Of a stretch of DNA of 34,368 nt, positions 18,890 to 27,163 are shown piece by piece. The notes beneath the pieces are model-generated. The model was not told the DNA's origin and did not search any database. It saw nothing but the letters and a program-made list of their open reading frames with translations. Position numbers and translations under genes: made by a program. Every line of letters begins with the position of its first letter. Position 1 is the stretch's first letter. Source of the stretch: Chloroflexota bacterium (GTDB taxonomy: Bacteria > Chloroflexota > Dehalococcoidia > DSTF01 > RBG-16-68-14); assembly GCA_022562155.1 (NCBI GenBank), contig JADFPV010000028.1:1-34368 (forward strand), given 5' to 3'.

Positions 18890-19300
18890 CTACTCGCCCA
18901 ACCTCACCGCAGGTCCACCGTACACACTACTCTTCTGTTGCCACTGAAAGAGTTCAATTACGTTACCAGAGGGGTCTTCGCAGAGAATCTGCTTGCGCCC
19001 CTGCTGATTCACAATTTCGTTCTTGAAGTGGACGCCGTCGTCCTTGAGCTTCGAGACATAGGATTCCAGATCGTCGACAACCAGGACAAATCTGGACCAG
19101 CCTCCCGGACTGGGTATAGCGCCATCAGACATCGGCCTCGCCGCCGACGCGTTTGGCCCCGCAAGCCATAGCGTCAAATCGTCACGTACCACCATCGCAA
19201 ACGCAGTGCCGTACTGCTGTTCGACTTCAAAGCCAAGCTTTGAGACATAGAAGGCAACCGCCTCTGACACGTCATCCACGATGTATCTAACTTGTGCCAT
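18890..19300 (-). CDS. VOC (glyoxalase/bleomycin-resistance) family protein
   Basis: VRYIVDDVSEAVAFYVSKLGFEV...FVLVVDDLESYVSKLKDDGV...ILCEDPSGNVIELFQW. Confidence 0.85.
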   Translation of the reverse strand: MAQVRYIVDDVSEAVAFYVSKLGFEVEQQYGTAFAMVVRDDLTLWLAGPNASAARPMSDGAIPSPGGWSRFVLVVDDLESYVSKLKDDGVHFKNEIVNQQGRKQILCEDPSGNVIELFQWQQKSSVYGGPAVRLGE

Positions 19301-19359
19301 GTTTCGCTCCTTTAGTGCGCGTATCCGAGATCTAGCATCCCCATAGCCTGGCCTTCCCG

Positions 19360-19884
19360 CTACGTATTCCGGCGACGACGCAGCTCGGCAATCGCGTCCT
19401 GGCTAGAGGTCGAAGCCATCGCGGGAAGCGTACCAATCGGGAACCAGCGGACCTCGTCGATCAAGTCTGCGGGCCGCGGCTCGCCAGCCCGCAAACTACA
19501 CAGATAGACGAGCGTGACGATGGCCATTCCCCGAAACACACCTTCATAGGCGCCAAGCAGTTCTCCCACCTCAACCTCGATGTCCATCTCGCGACGGCAT
19601 TCCCGTCGCAGCGCGGGTTCGATCATGTCCGTAGCGTTGAGGAAGTTGCCCGGTAGGTCCCACCCACTCCCGTCCGACTGCCTGCCAAGCAGCACCTCGG
19701 AGTCGCGCCCGCTTCCTCGCGTTATCAGGGCATCGACGCAGGGCTTGCGATTCTGCCACACGACGAATCCGCAGCTGTCGCAAGTGGGGTGCTCGAGGCG
19801 AGCATCCCCGGCGGGGCGAAGCGCTAGCTTGCCGGCACATCGAGGGCAGTAGCGAAGCTCAGCTACTTGTGGATCGTTACTCAC
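19360..19884 (-). CDS. NUDIX-family protein with N-terminal zinc ribbon; divergent Nudix box
   Basis: CPRCAGKL...CDSCGFVVWQNRKP; WDLPGNFLNATDMIEPALRRECRREMDIEVEVGELLGAYEGVF. Confidence 0.8.
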   Translation of the reverse strand: MSNDPQVAELRYCPRCAGKLALRPAGDARLEHPTCDSCGFVVWQNRKPCVDALITRGSGRDSEVLLGRQSDGSGWDLPGNFLNATDMIEPALRRECRREMDIEVEVGELLGAYEGVFRGMAIVTLVYLCSLRAGEPRPADLIDEVRWFPIGTLPAMASTSSQDAIAELRRRRNT

Positions 19885-20008
19885 GGCTGGCTCACCAGGC
19901 TAAACGTAGCACAGCCCTAGCCAGCGGATTCGCCCTGATCGCGGTCCACGCCATGTAGGGGCGGCGCTTGCCCCGCCCTCGCCAGCACACGCGGCCAGCG
20001 GCAGGCCA

Positions 20009-20046
20009 GCAGATTCGCGGAATCTGCCAAGCCGTGGTAGACGGGC
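20009..20046. repeat. Double-hairpin repeat, copy c (second hairpin imperfect)
   Basis: GCAGATTC-GCG-GAATCTGC, CAA, GCCGTGGTAGACGGGC. Confidence 0.7.
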
Positions 20047-20048
20047 CG

Positions 20049-20705
20049 TTACTGGAAGACCGGATCGACCCACACCAGCAGCACGCCGCCGCCCTGGGGA
20101 GCGTCTGCCAGCGCCACGCCGACCGCGTCGCCCTCGGCGAGCGACGCCAGTTCGACGCCGTAGCCGGTGCCGGGCACTGGCTGTGCCTCGATCGTCCCGC
20201 CGTCGTCCGTCGTGAAGGTGACAGAGTTCGTCGACGCCTCCTGGAAGCGCATGAGTATCTGTACGTTGGGCGCCCAGACCACCACATCGCCGCCTAGGTC
20301 GGTGCGCACCTCATAGACCGCGTCGCCCAGCGCGAGTTCAATCCGATATCCCTCGACGAGCGCCTCCGTGCAGGCCTGCCCGGCGCGCCCGACCTCCAGG
20401 CAGCCGTTAGACCACGTCACCGCCTCGACCGACGTCACCGTGATCGCCGCAGCATCGCCAACAGGCCCGAGCCACGTCGCGAGCGCATCGATCGCAGCGT
20501 TGGTTGCCGCTCCGAGACCGGGCGTTGGAGTCGACGCCGCAGCCAGAGGCGTTGGCGTGTCGCCCGCAACCCCCGTCGCGATAGGCGGCGAAGTCTCCGT
20601 CGGTGTCAGTACACCCGGCCCATCGTCACCGTTGCCGCCACAGGCTGCTACGAGAAGGCCAACGCCCAGCATCAATACAACGGCCGTATTAAGTCTCATG
20701 GGCAT
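20049..20705 (-). CDS. Secreted lipoprotein of unknown function
   Basis: Lipobox LLVAACGG, Thr/Pro-rich linker, folded C-terminal region. Confidence 0.7.
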   Translation of the reverse strand: MPMRLNTAVVLMLGVGLLVAACGGNGDDGPGVLTPTETSPPIATGVAGDTPTPLAAASTPTPGLGAATNAAIDALATWLGPVGDAAAITVTSVEAVTWSNGCLEVGRAGQACTEALVEGYRIELALGDAVYEVRTDLGGDVVVWAPNVQILMRFQEASTNSVTFTTDDGGTIEAQPVPGTGYGVELASLAEGDAVGVALADAPQGGGVLLVWVDPVFQ

Positions 20706-20746
20706 CTTCTCCCCTTGCTAATTGGCTACTGGGCCGACAGTTGCCC

Positions 20747-20790
20747 GCAGTCGCCGTAGGCGACCTGCCAAGCTCAGCGAAAGGAGCCGT
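20747..20790. repeat. Double-hairpin repeat, copy d (degenerate)
   Basis: GCAGTCGCC-GTA-GGCGACcTGC, CAA, GCTCAGCGAAAGGAGCC, then CCGTGGTCGGA flank shared with copy f. Confidence 0.6.
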
Positions 20791-20848
20791 GGTCGGAGTT
20801 TAGCAGGCCGGCCGGCCCTCGTTCGCTGCGCTCAAGCGCTCAGCCCTA

Positions 20849-21280
20849 CTACGTAGCAAACTGGCCCCAGGTCACCGTCCGTTCGACGGATATCTTGATC
20901 ACAGGCCGGCCTTCCAGAGGCAGCTCCTCGTACTGCTCATACTTTTCCTCGAGTAGGCCGATTGCCCGCTGATACTCAGCTCCTTGTTTGATCAGTTCCG
21001 CGCTTCCCCGGAGTTGGATGTAGCCCAAACGTTGCCAGTCTTCGTCGTAGTGATCGACAAGCACCTGCACATGGGGGTTGGCTTCGATGCTGCGCACACG
21101 TCGCAGCCGCTCAGGCGGCACCGATTTCGGTTTCGAATCGATGGGCGTGTACAGAATCCCCTGGTCATACACAAACACGATCGGCACGATGTGGGGCCGC
21201 CCTTGCTCGTCGACCGTCCCCAGCCGAGCGACCCGCTGCTCGCTCAAGAACCGTCTCGTCGACAAGGCTAGTTCTGCCAT
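20849..21280 (-). CDS. Pyridoxamine-5'-phosphate oxidase-fold, probably F420-dependent (PPOX class)
   Basis: MAELALSTRRFLSEQRVARLGTVDEQGRPHIVPIVFVYDQGILYTPIDSKPKS...VTWGQF. Confidence 0.82.
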   Translation of the reverse strand: MAELALSTRRFLSEQRVARLGTVDEQGRPHIVPIVFVYDQGILYTPIDSKPKSVPPERLRRVRSIEANPHVQVLVDHYDEDWQRLGYIQLRGSAELIKQGAEYQRAIGLLEEKYEQYEELPLEGRPVIKISVERTVTWGQFAT

Positions 21281-21331
21281 ATGACCCAGGTTAGACCATC
21301 TGGCAACTTCACCGCAGCCGGGCCGCGGCCA

Positions 21332-21370
21332 GCAGTTGCGGAGCAACTGCCAAGCCCGCCGAAGGCGGGC
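21332..21370. repeat. Double-hairpin repeat, copy f
   Basis: GCAGTTGC-GGA-GCAACTGC, CAA, GCCCGCC-GAA-GGCGGGC. Confidence 0.8.
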
Positions 21371-21394
21371 CGTGGTCGGAATGTACACCTTCAG

Positions 21395-21550
21395 CTAGCG
21401 AACAAACAAGAGCAGCGCGATCCCTCCCGCAAGCGCCACACATGCGAACGCCAAAAACACCACGGCATCATCGGGCGGATAGTGGACGCTTGCGGCGAGA
21501 AGGAAGAACAGAGACACCACGAATAGGACAATTGCGAACGCAACGATCAT
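21395..21550 (-). CDS. Small two-TM membrane protein
   Basis: MIVAFAIVLFVVSLFFLLAASVHYPPDDAVVFLAFACVALAGGIALLLFVR. Confidence 0.45.
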   Translation of the reverse strand: MIVAFAIVLFVVSLFFLLAASVHYPPDDAVVFLAFACVALAGGIALLLFVR

Positions 21551-21578
21551 GCTCGCCACCTCCTCCGTGGTCCGGCCA

Positions 21579-21636
21579 GCAGTTGCGCAGCAACTGCAAA
21601 GCTGAGCCAAGCTCAGCCGCTGACCCGCAGGTCAGC
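21579..21636. repeat. Triple-hairpin repeat, copy g
   Basis: GCAGTTGC-GCA-GCAACTGC, AAA, GCTGAGC-CAA-GCTCAGC, C, GCTGACC-CGCA-GGTCAGC. Confidence 0.8.
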
Positions 21637-21683
21637 CGGAGTCTAGCACGCTGTGCTTACGGGAGTGGCCCTGCCAGGTTTTG

Positions 21684-22637
21684 CTAGCTTGGGTCGACGC
21701 CCCTGGTTACTTTGTAGTTTGTCGGGGTCATTTTCCAGCCGTCTTTTTTCAGCTCTGAGGCTAGGTCGACAATGCTCCTGGGGTAGTTGGCTGCTCTAGG
21801 TGCTGCGTACTCAACTTCCGTGTCGACCTCAAGGTTGATGTCGCCCCAGAATTGCAGTTCGTACTCTTTGCCGAACTCCAAAGCCTTCTTCCACTCGTGC
21901 GCACTGAGGTAAAAGACCGTTTCGCTGCCTCTGTGACCCTTGACCTCGATTCGGCGCACCGGTTTCGTTGAGGTGTCTTCAATGTCGTAACCAAACGCAT
22001 CGGAGATTCTGGACACCCACGCGATTGCGCTCGGATTCGCAGTGAGGCTCCGCTCTAAGCTGTAGCTGTAAAGCTCTGCGCGCTCTCCTATCGTCTTGCG
22101 CTCGACAAGATAGTCTTGGGGGCTCGCTTCCTCCGGCAGCAGTGCCTTGATGCTCGCTAGTTCCTCAACGAGGAAGGCGGGAACCAAGATCTCAGGGGCT
22201 ACCTCTACCTCGGTCCACCATTCGAGTATGCCCACCAGCTGAGGCGCTTCTCGTCGGCCATATGCCTTCGAAACGATAAGCTCCTGATTGTTGTTAATCG
22301 AGCCACTCTCGAGTAGTCTGCGCGCCTGGTGATGGAAATAGCCACCGCGTATGAGCGTTAGGCCCATGGGCTTCATGTCCCCTTTGGCGCAAGATCCTGC
22401 CAGGTTCCTGCCAGCCTTCGTAAGGGCGACAGACTGGCCCTTGATGTCAGCCAGCTGAGTTTCGACAAGTAGGCTGACAACCTCAACGATCTCGTCGAGC
22501 GACCCCCCGGCTTTTCTACGAATCGATCTCCTTGCTTCAGGCTCCTGCCAACGCTCGGACTTCTGAGCGAGCACAACGAGCGCAGTTGCCGCCTTTCTGA
22601 GTCGGGCTCTCGTAAGCCACTCCGCTTCGAATGGCAT
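21684..22637 (-). CDS. DUF3883-type, putative PD-(D/E)xK nuclease with N-terminal wHTH-like region
   Basis: DAFGYDIEDTSTKPVRRIEVKGHRGSETVFYLSAHEWKKALEFGKEYELQFWG; EVKG core, DUF3883-like. Confidence 0.75.
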   Translation of the reverse strand: MPFEAEWLTRARLRKAATALVVLAQKSERWQEPEARRSIRRKAGGSLDEIVEVVSLLVETQLADIKGQSVALTKAGRNLAGSCAKGDMKPMGLTLIRGGYFHHQARRLLESGSINNNQELIVSKAYGRREAPQLVGILEWWTEVEVAPEILVPAFLVEELASIKALLPEEASPQDYLVERKTIGERAELYSYSLERSLTANPSAIAWVSRISDAFGYDIEDTSTKPVRRIEVKGHRGSETVFYLSAHEWKKALEFGKEYELQFWGDINLEVDTEVEYAAPRAANYPRSIVDLASELKKDGWKMTPTNYKVTRGVDPS

Positions 22638-22642
22638 CCGGT

Positions 22643-24595
22643 CTAAGGGTCCTCGCCTAATAGGAACCGCAACAATGTCTTCAAGTCTTCTTCATCTCCT
22701 TCGGCTGCCACTAGTGGGTCCTCAGGCTGTCCCACCGGCTGGAGTTCGGCACCCTCTAGCAGGTCCAACATCCGCGCCTCTTTTTGTTGGAGCGACATGT
22801 CGACCAGTTCATCGATCGTGGGTCGGCCATCATGCTCAGCAATGAGAATGTGTATCTCAACCTGGGCATCCGGCGGAAGGCCCAGGCGATGTACCCGATC
22901 GATCGATTGAAGAAAGAGGGCTGCGTCGTAAGTTCTATCTAGATATATGGCCGTATGGCATGTCGTGTGAAGCGAGATCGACTCAGAGCATGATGCTGGA
23001 TTCGCAACGAGGACTGCTGCTCCAGGTAAAGTCAAGAAGCGCTCTATCAAGGTCTCCCGAGTGTCAGTAAGGGCGGCTTCGAACTTGCTGGTCTCTTTGT
23101 CATCGCTAGGGTCATCACCGACCTTTACTCGACCGTCTATCTGAAAACAGGGAACACCCAGTTCAGAGCGGACCAGCTTCGTGAACTGGTCGAGGTTCGT
23201 TAGGAAGTTGCTCCACACCACGACCTTGCGGTTGTCCTCGACTTTCGACCTGACCAGCTCCAGGCCAGCCTGGGACTTAGAAGGAACTTCGTCCCGGCCG
23301 AAAGTAGCTAGGCGTTCCATCAAAGTGCGACTCTCTGATGTAAATTCCGGAACCCCGTAGTGCTGGTCGTTATGGTTGAGCAGGTCCGGGTTCGTTGCAG
23401 CCTGAATTAGTCGAATTAGACGGCCTCGTCGCAATGCCTCCAACTTCTCTCGATACGCTGACGCGCCCTCAACCTTCTTGCGAAAGTTGCTCTCTATCAG
23501 CTCATAGATTTCCGCCTCGGTTCCCTGGAGCTGGACGGGATGACGGAACGTCTCATAAGGTTGGAGGCCTAGTGCTTCTTTCGGCGTACGCGAAACGAAT
23601 GGAAGCACGTCGCCAAGGAGTGAATCAAAGTCTCGGGAAACGCGGACAGCGAAGTCATCCGGCGGGCCGGTGAGTTCCCGGTCAGGCCAAAGGATGTTCA
23701 ACTGGCTGTACAAATCGCGGCCACCTTGGGGCATCGGCGTCCCTGACAAGATCATTCTTACCCTGGCCGAACGAGCTATCTCCATTAGTGCCGGTGCCCA
23801 GAATCCTCCTCTGAATCGCTTCACTCGATGGGATTCGTCGACCACCAGCATGACCCTAAGCCGCTGACACATTTCGATTAGTTCAGCTCGGTCCGTGGCC
23901 GCGGTCGCATAACCAAGGAGTATCAGATCCCCAGCCTTGGTCTCGGAATACGCTCGTGTGCGGTGGTCACGGTCGCCACGAATACGTCGAACGCGCAGCT
24001 TGTCTCGTAGGGCTGCCGCCGCTTCCTTCTCCCACGGGCGAAAGGAGGACAGTGGTCCAACAACAACTATCGCATCGATGGTGTCTGATGCGAGGTGAAC
24101 TGCTGCGACGGATAGAGCTGTAGCCGTTTTGCCAGAACCAGGGACAGAAAAGTTCGCCGCGTTTACCACTGTGAGTGCGTGGGCCAAGCCAGAGAGCTGA
24201 TACTCCTTGAGTTCTCGTTCAGCTTCATTCCACCCAAAGTCACGCAGTTGGCTGCTGACGTCTTCAGGATTGATTGTCTGATTTCCCTCGCGGAGGGCGA
24301 CTGCCCGCTCCCTGGATCGTGTGAAGCTCTTTCGGCGCTCTAGTGCTCGTCCTACTAGTTCATTGACCCGCTCGTCGTTATGTGCCTTCCACCCCTGGCG
24401 CTCAAGGAACGTGCTTATCTGAACTACGATCTGTGACGTGCTCCGCCCCCGCCGCGGGCAGATCCACCCATCTTCAGTTTGGACGCCACCAAGAATCGTC
24501 CGGAAGAACATCCTGGCTCGGCGGTTCTGAAGAAGGTCTGGCGCTATTACGACAACGTTATCGCCGTCGACCCTTAGTTCAACATCTGGATCCAT
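22643..24595 (-). CDS. SNF2-type superfamily 2 helicase/translocase
   Basis: LKEYQLSGLAHAL, ANFSVPGSGKTATAL (motif I), VVDESHRVKRF (motif II), ILSGTPMPQG (motif III), SIDRVHRLGLPPDAQVEIHIL (motif VI). Confidence 0.88.
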   Translation of the reverse strand: MDPDVELRVDGDNVVVIAPDLLQNRRARMFFRTILGGVQTEDGWICPRRGRSTSQIVVQISTFLERQGWKAHNDERVNELVGRALERRKSFTRSRERAVALREGNQTINPEDVSSQLRDFGWNEAERELKEYQLSGLAHALTVVNAANFSVPGSGKTATALSVAAVHLASDTIDAIVVVGPLSSFRPWEKEAAAALRDKLRVRRIRGDRDHRTRAYSETKAGDLILLGYATAATDRAELIEMCQRLRVMLVVDESHRVKRFRGGFWAPALMEIARSARVRMILSGTPMPQGGRDLYSQLNILWPDRELTGPPDDFAVRVSRDFDSLLGDVLPFVSRTPKEALGLQPYETFRHPVQLQGTEAEIYELIESNFRKKVEGASAYREKLEALRRGRLIRLIQAATNPDLLNHNDQHYGVPEFTSESRTLMERLATFGRDEVPSKSQAGLELVRSKVEDNRKVVVWSNFLTNLDQFTKLVRSELGVPCFQIDGRVKVGDDPSDDKETSKFEAALTDTRETLIERFLTLPGAAVLVANPASCSESISLHTTCHTAIYLDRTYDAALFLQSIDRVHRLGLPPDAQVEIHILIAEHDGRPTIDELVDMSLQQKEARMLDLLEGAELQPVGQPEDPLVAAEGDEEDLKTLLRFLLGEDP

Positions 24596-24608
24596 GTCAC
24601 TTGAGGCG

Positions 24609-25915
24609 TTACGCCAGATGCTCTTTAGCGGCCTCGGCCCATTCCACCACCTCGCGTACGGCGTTCTTTACTTCGGTAGCATGGGGTCCTATCAGAGCTT
24701 CTTGTAGCTCAGCTACTTGAACTGTAGCCAGCCGACTTCGCGCCCCCCTTATCGCGTCGCGGACGTCCAAATCCGGCGCTCGGAACGCGTCGATGGCGTT
24801 CTTGATCTCTTTCCTCACCTTCTCCGACGGATAGTGCTCCAGTGACGGGCCGGGCGGTTCTTCGTCTTCCTCATCCTCTTCTGAGATCGCTACTGAAAGG
24901 TCGGGGTTCTGAAGCTCAGGTGGCAGATCGTCTTCTTGCTCAGCCTCGATGTCCACGATCTTCTTGGCCAGCTCCTCATAGGCTTCCCGGTCTTCCAAGA
25001 AGATCTTGCGTAACATTCGAATGTCGCCGTGAGGATTGCCTGCCTGAATAGCTGCGAAGGCAAGCTGCAGCATGTCGGCCGCATCATCCGGGTAGTCTCC
25101 TTGGACCTTCGCCATCAATCTTCCTACATCGCGGAAGCGCTCTACTTGACGCAGCAATAGGTGATACTGTCCAGGCTTACCCAGGTCGTCCAGATAAGCA
25201 TCTATATACCGGATGGCGCGCAGTTGAACTACCGCGTAGGCCTTGTCGCCTCCTGCAGCGAGTTGTAAAGCACCGGCGACTTCCTCGAGGCTATCATCAT
25301 CAGCCCATTCGATCTCTTCTACGTTTGCCGCGTCCCTTAGGGCAAGCAACAGGTTGATGTCCGTGTATCGGACTTTGAGATTCTCTGTTAGTTGCTCGCG
25401 CTGTTCCATTCTGAACAGGTCGTCTTCATCTATATCATCTGGCTCGAGGATAATTGCCTCAATCCACTCAAGTCCGTCATATCCACCTTCGATCTGGAGG
25501 CGCTTAATCAGAGCCAGACGTCGGTTTCCGTTCCGTACGGTTCCGTCGGGTCGAATCCAGAAAGGGGTCTCCTGCCTACGCCGCAACCAATCGTCCTTCA
25601 AAGCCTCCGTGTCCTTCGAAGGCCGCCCTACGACGCGATTCCCCTCGAGATCTAGACCGGTGTCTAGAAGGATTGCGATCACTGATGCCTCGTCATCAGG
25701 GTTGTTCTCTGGGTCGAGTGAGCGTTCAAGCTTCGACTCCACGAGGACCTTGTCCGCCGCAAATCTGCGATTGTCTACGTTTAGGAGAAGGGCTTCAACC
25801 GGAACCCTGTAAACCGGCTCCTCCCGCCATTGGCCCTTGGCCCAGAGCCGAAACGTACGGCCGGTCTCTTCCTTCTTCTCGGTTAGTAGGCTTGTTCGTT
25901 CAGCTGCGTCCATTC
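24609..25915 (-). CDS. ParB/sulfiredoxin-fold N-terminal domain protein with long acidic C-terminal region
   Basis: YRVPVEALLLNVDNRRF...FWIRPDGTVRNGNRRLALIKRLQ...LEWIEAIILEPDDIDEDDLFRMEQREQLTENLKVRYTDIN. GAGGAG SD before ATG at 25915. Confidence 0.75.
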
Positions 25916-26001
25916 GGAACTCCTCAATCTGGGGTATGACGTGAGCGCCTGATCCAAGCGGCCGCCCGACCGCGCCCCTTCGAGAGCGCCTATCAGCAGA
26001 G

Positions 26002-26036
26002 CATAACGCCATGCGGGACTAATGGACAACGTTATG
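26002..26036. promoter_or_regulatory. Dyad CATAACG-N21-CGTTATG in the divergent intergenic region
   Basis: Perfect 7-bp inverted arms. Confidence 0.4.
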
Positions 26037-26114
26037 TGTTCAAGTATTAATGCTGGGCTTGCATGCGGATCAGGAGAGACTTACCATGGCGCTAATGAGC
26101 AAAGGCATAAGCCC

Positions 26115-26143
26115 TTGACGAGATTGGAGATTCCCCTTACGAT
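26115..26143 (+). promoter_or_regulatory. Sigma70-like promoter for the methyltransferase
   Basis: TTGACG - 17 nt - TACGAT. Confidence 0.5.
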
Positions 26144-26194
26144 GACCTCGAACATGAGCCACACTCACACCACAGGTTCCGGGCGCCAGGAGCC

Positions 26195-27061
26195 ATGAAA
26201 GAGAAGAGACGCAACGGCTCCAAAGCCATTGCGCCCTTCAAAAACAAGATACTGCAAGGGGACTGCTTGGACATTCTGGCGGGACTGCCCAGGGAGAGTG
26301 TCAACCTCATTGTGACGTCGCCTCCTTATGCAGACAACCGAAAGAGCAGCTATGAAGGCGTTCCGATTGACGGCTACGTTGACTGGTTCCTTGAGCGGTC
26401 AGCACAGTTCCAAAGGGTCCTCCGTTCCGATGGGTCATTCATCCTCAATGTTAAGGAGCGAACAGTAAAAGGAGAGAAGGGGACGTACATCTTGGAGCTC
26501 GTTCTGGCGCTGAAAGACCAAGGCTGGCGATGGACCGAAGAATACATATGGCACAAAAAGAATAGTTATCCAGGCAAGTGGCCCAACAGGTTCCGAGATG
26601 CGTGGGAAAGATGCCTCCACTTCACGAAGCAAAAGAGTTTCAAGATGTTTCAAGAATCAGTCATGGTCCCAACTGGTGACTGGGCTAAAGGCCGACTGAG
26701 TAGGCTAAGCCAAGTGGATAGACTACGGGCGGAGTCCAGCGCGCAAAACGGGTTCGCCAAGAACGTATCGAATTGGGTTGGTCGAGACGCCGCATATCCA
26801 ACAAACGTTCTTCACCTCGCCACTGAATGCAAGAACCGTCAGCACAGTGCGCCCTTCCCGGTCTCGTTGCCTGCGTGGTTCATTAAGCTGTTCACAGAAG
26901 ACGGCGACATTGTCCTTGATCCTTTTATTGGTGCTGGGACAACCGCCGTGGCATGCCATCAGCTTGATCGGCAATTCATCGGTATTGACTCTAATCCTTC
27001 GTATGTCGCGCTTGCCCGGTCGGCGGTGGCCAACCTCAAGAGACACCCCGTTCAGCGGTAG
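26195..27061 (+). CDS. Site-specific DNA methyltransferase (TSPPY, N4-cytosine/N6-adenine type)
   Basis: ILQGDCLDILAGLPRESVNLIVTSPPYADNR (motif IV) and DIVLDPFIGAGTTAVACHQLDRQFIGIDSNPSYV (motif I). Confidence 0.9.
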   Translation: MKEKRRNGSKAIAPFKNKILQGDCLDILAGLPRESVNLIVTSPPYADNRKSSYEGVPIDGYVDWFLERSAQFQRVLRSDGSFILNVKERTVKGEKGTYILELVLALKDQGWRWTEEYIWHKKNSYPGKWPNRFRDAWERCLHFTKQKSFKMFQESVMVPTGDWAKGRLSRLSQVDRLRAESSAQNGFAKNVSNWVGRDAAYPTNVLHLATECKNRQHSAPFPVSLPAWFIKLFTEDGDIVLDPFIGAGTTAVACHQLDRQFIGIDSNPSYVALARSAVANLKRHPVQR

Positions 27062-27092
27062 ATCTTCGGATGTCGGCCACGGCGGCTCCCCC

Positions 27093-27148
27093 ATGCCACA
27101 TCCCCCTCTGAGCTAACCCGCCTCCCGCGTACGATCTCCTGATCAGGA
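27093..27148 (+). repeat. 56-bp dispersed repeat, copy B
   Basis: ATGCCACATCCCCCTCTGAGCTAACCCGCCTCCCGCGTACGATCTCCTGATCAGGA. Confidence 0.85.
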
Positions 27149-27163
27149 AGTAGCAGGAAGATC

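Noticed and set aside
24609-25915. Chromosome-partitioning parB
   Set aside because: No ParA neighbour, no visible ParB HTH/parS layout, and embedded in a helicase/nuclease operon.
21684-27061. Calling the module DISARM, BREX or Dnd/Ssp
   Set aside because: SNF2 helicase plus methylase partly resembles DISARM class 1, but DUF1998, PLD and other hallmark genes are absent; no PglZ/BrxC or DndA-E-type genes seen.
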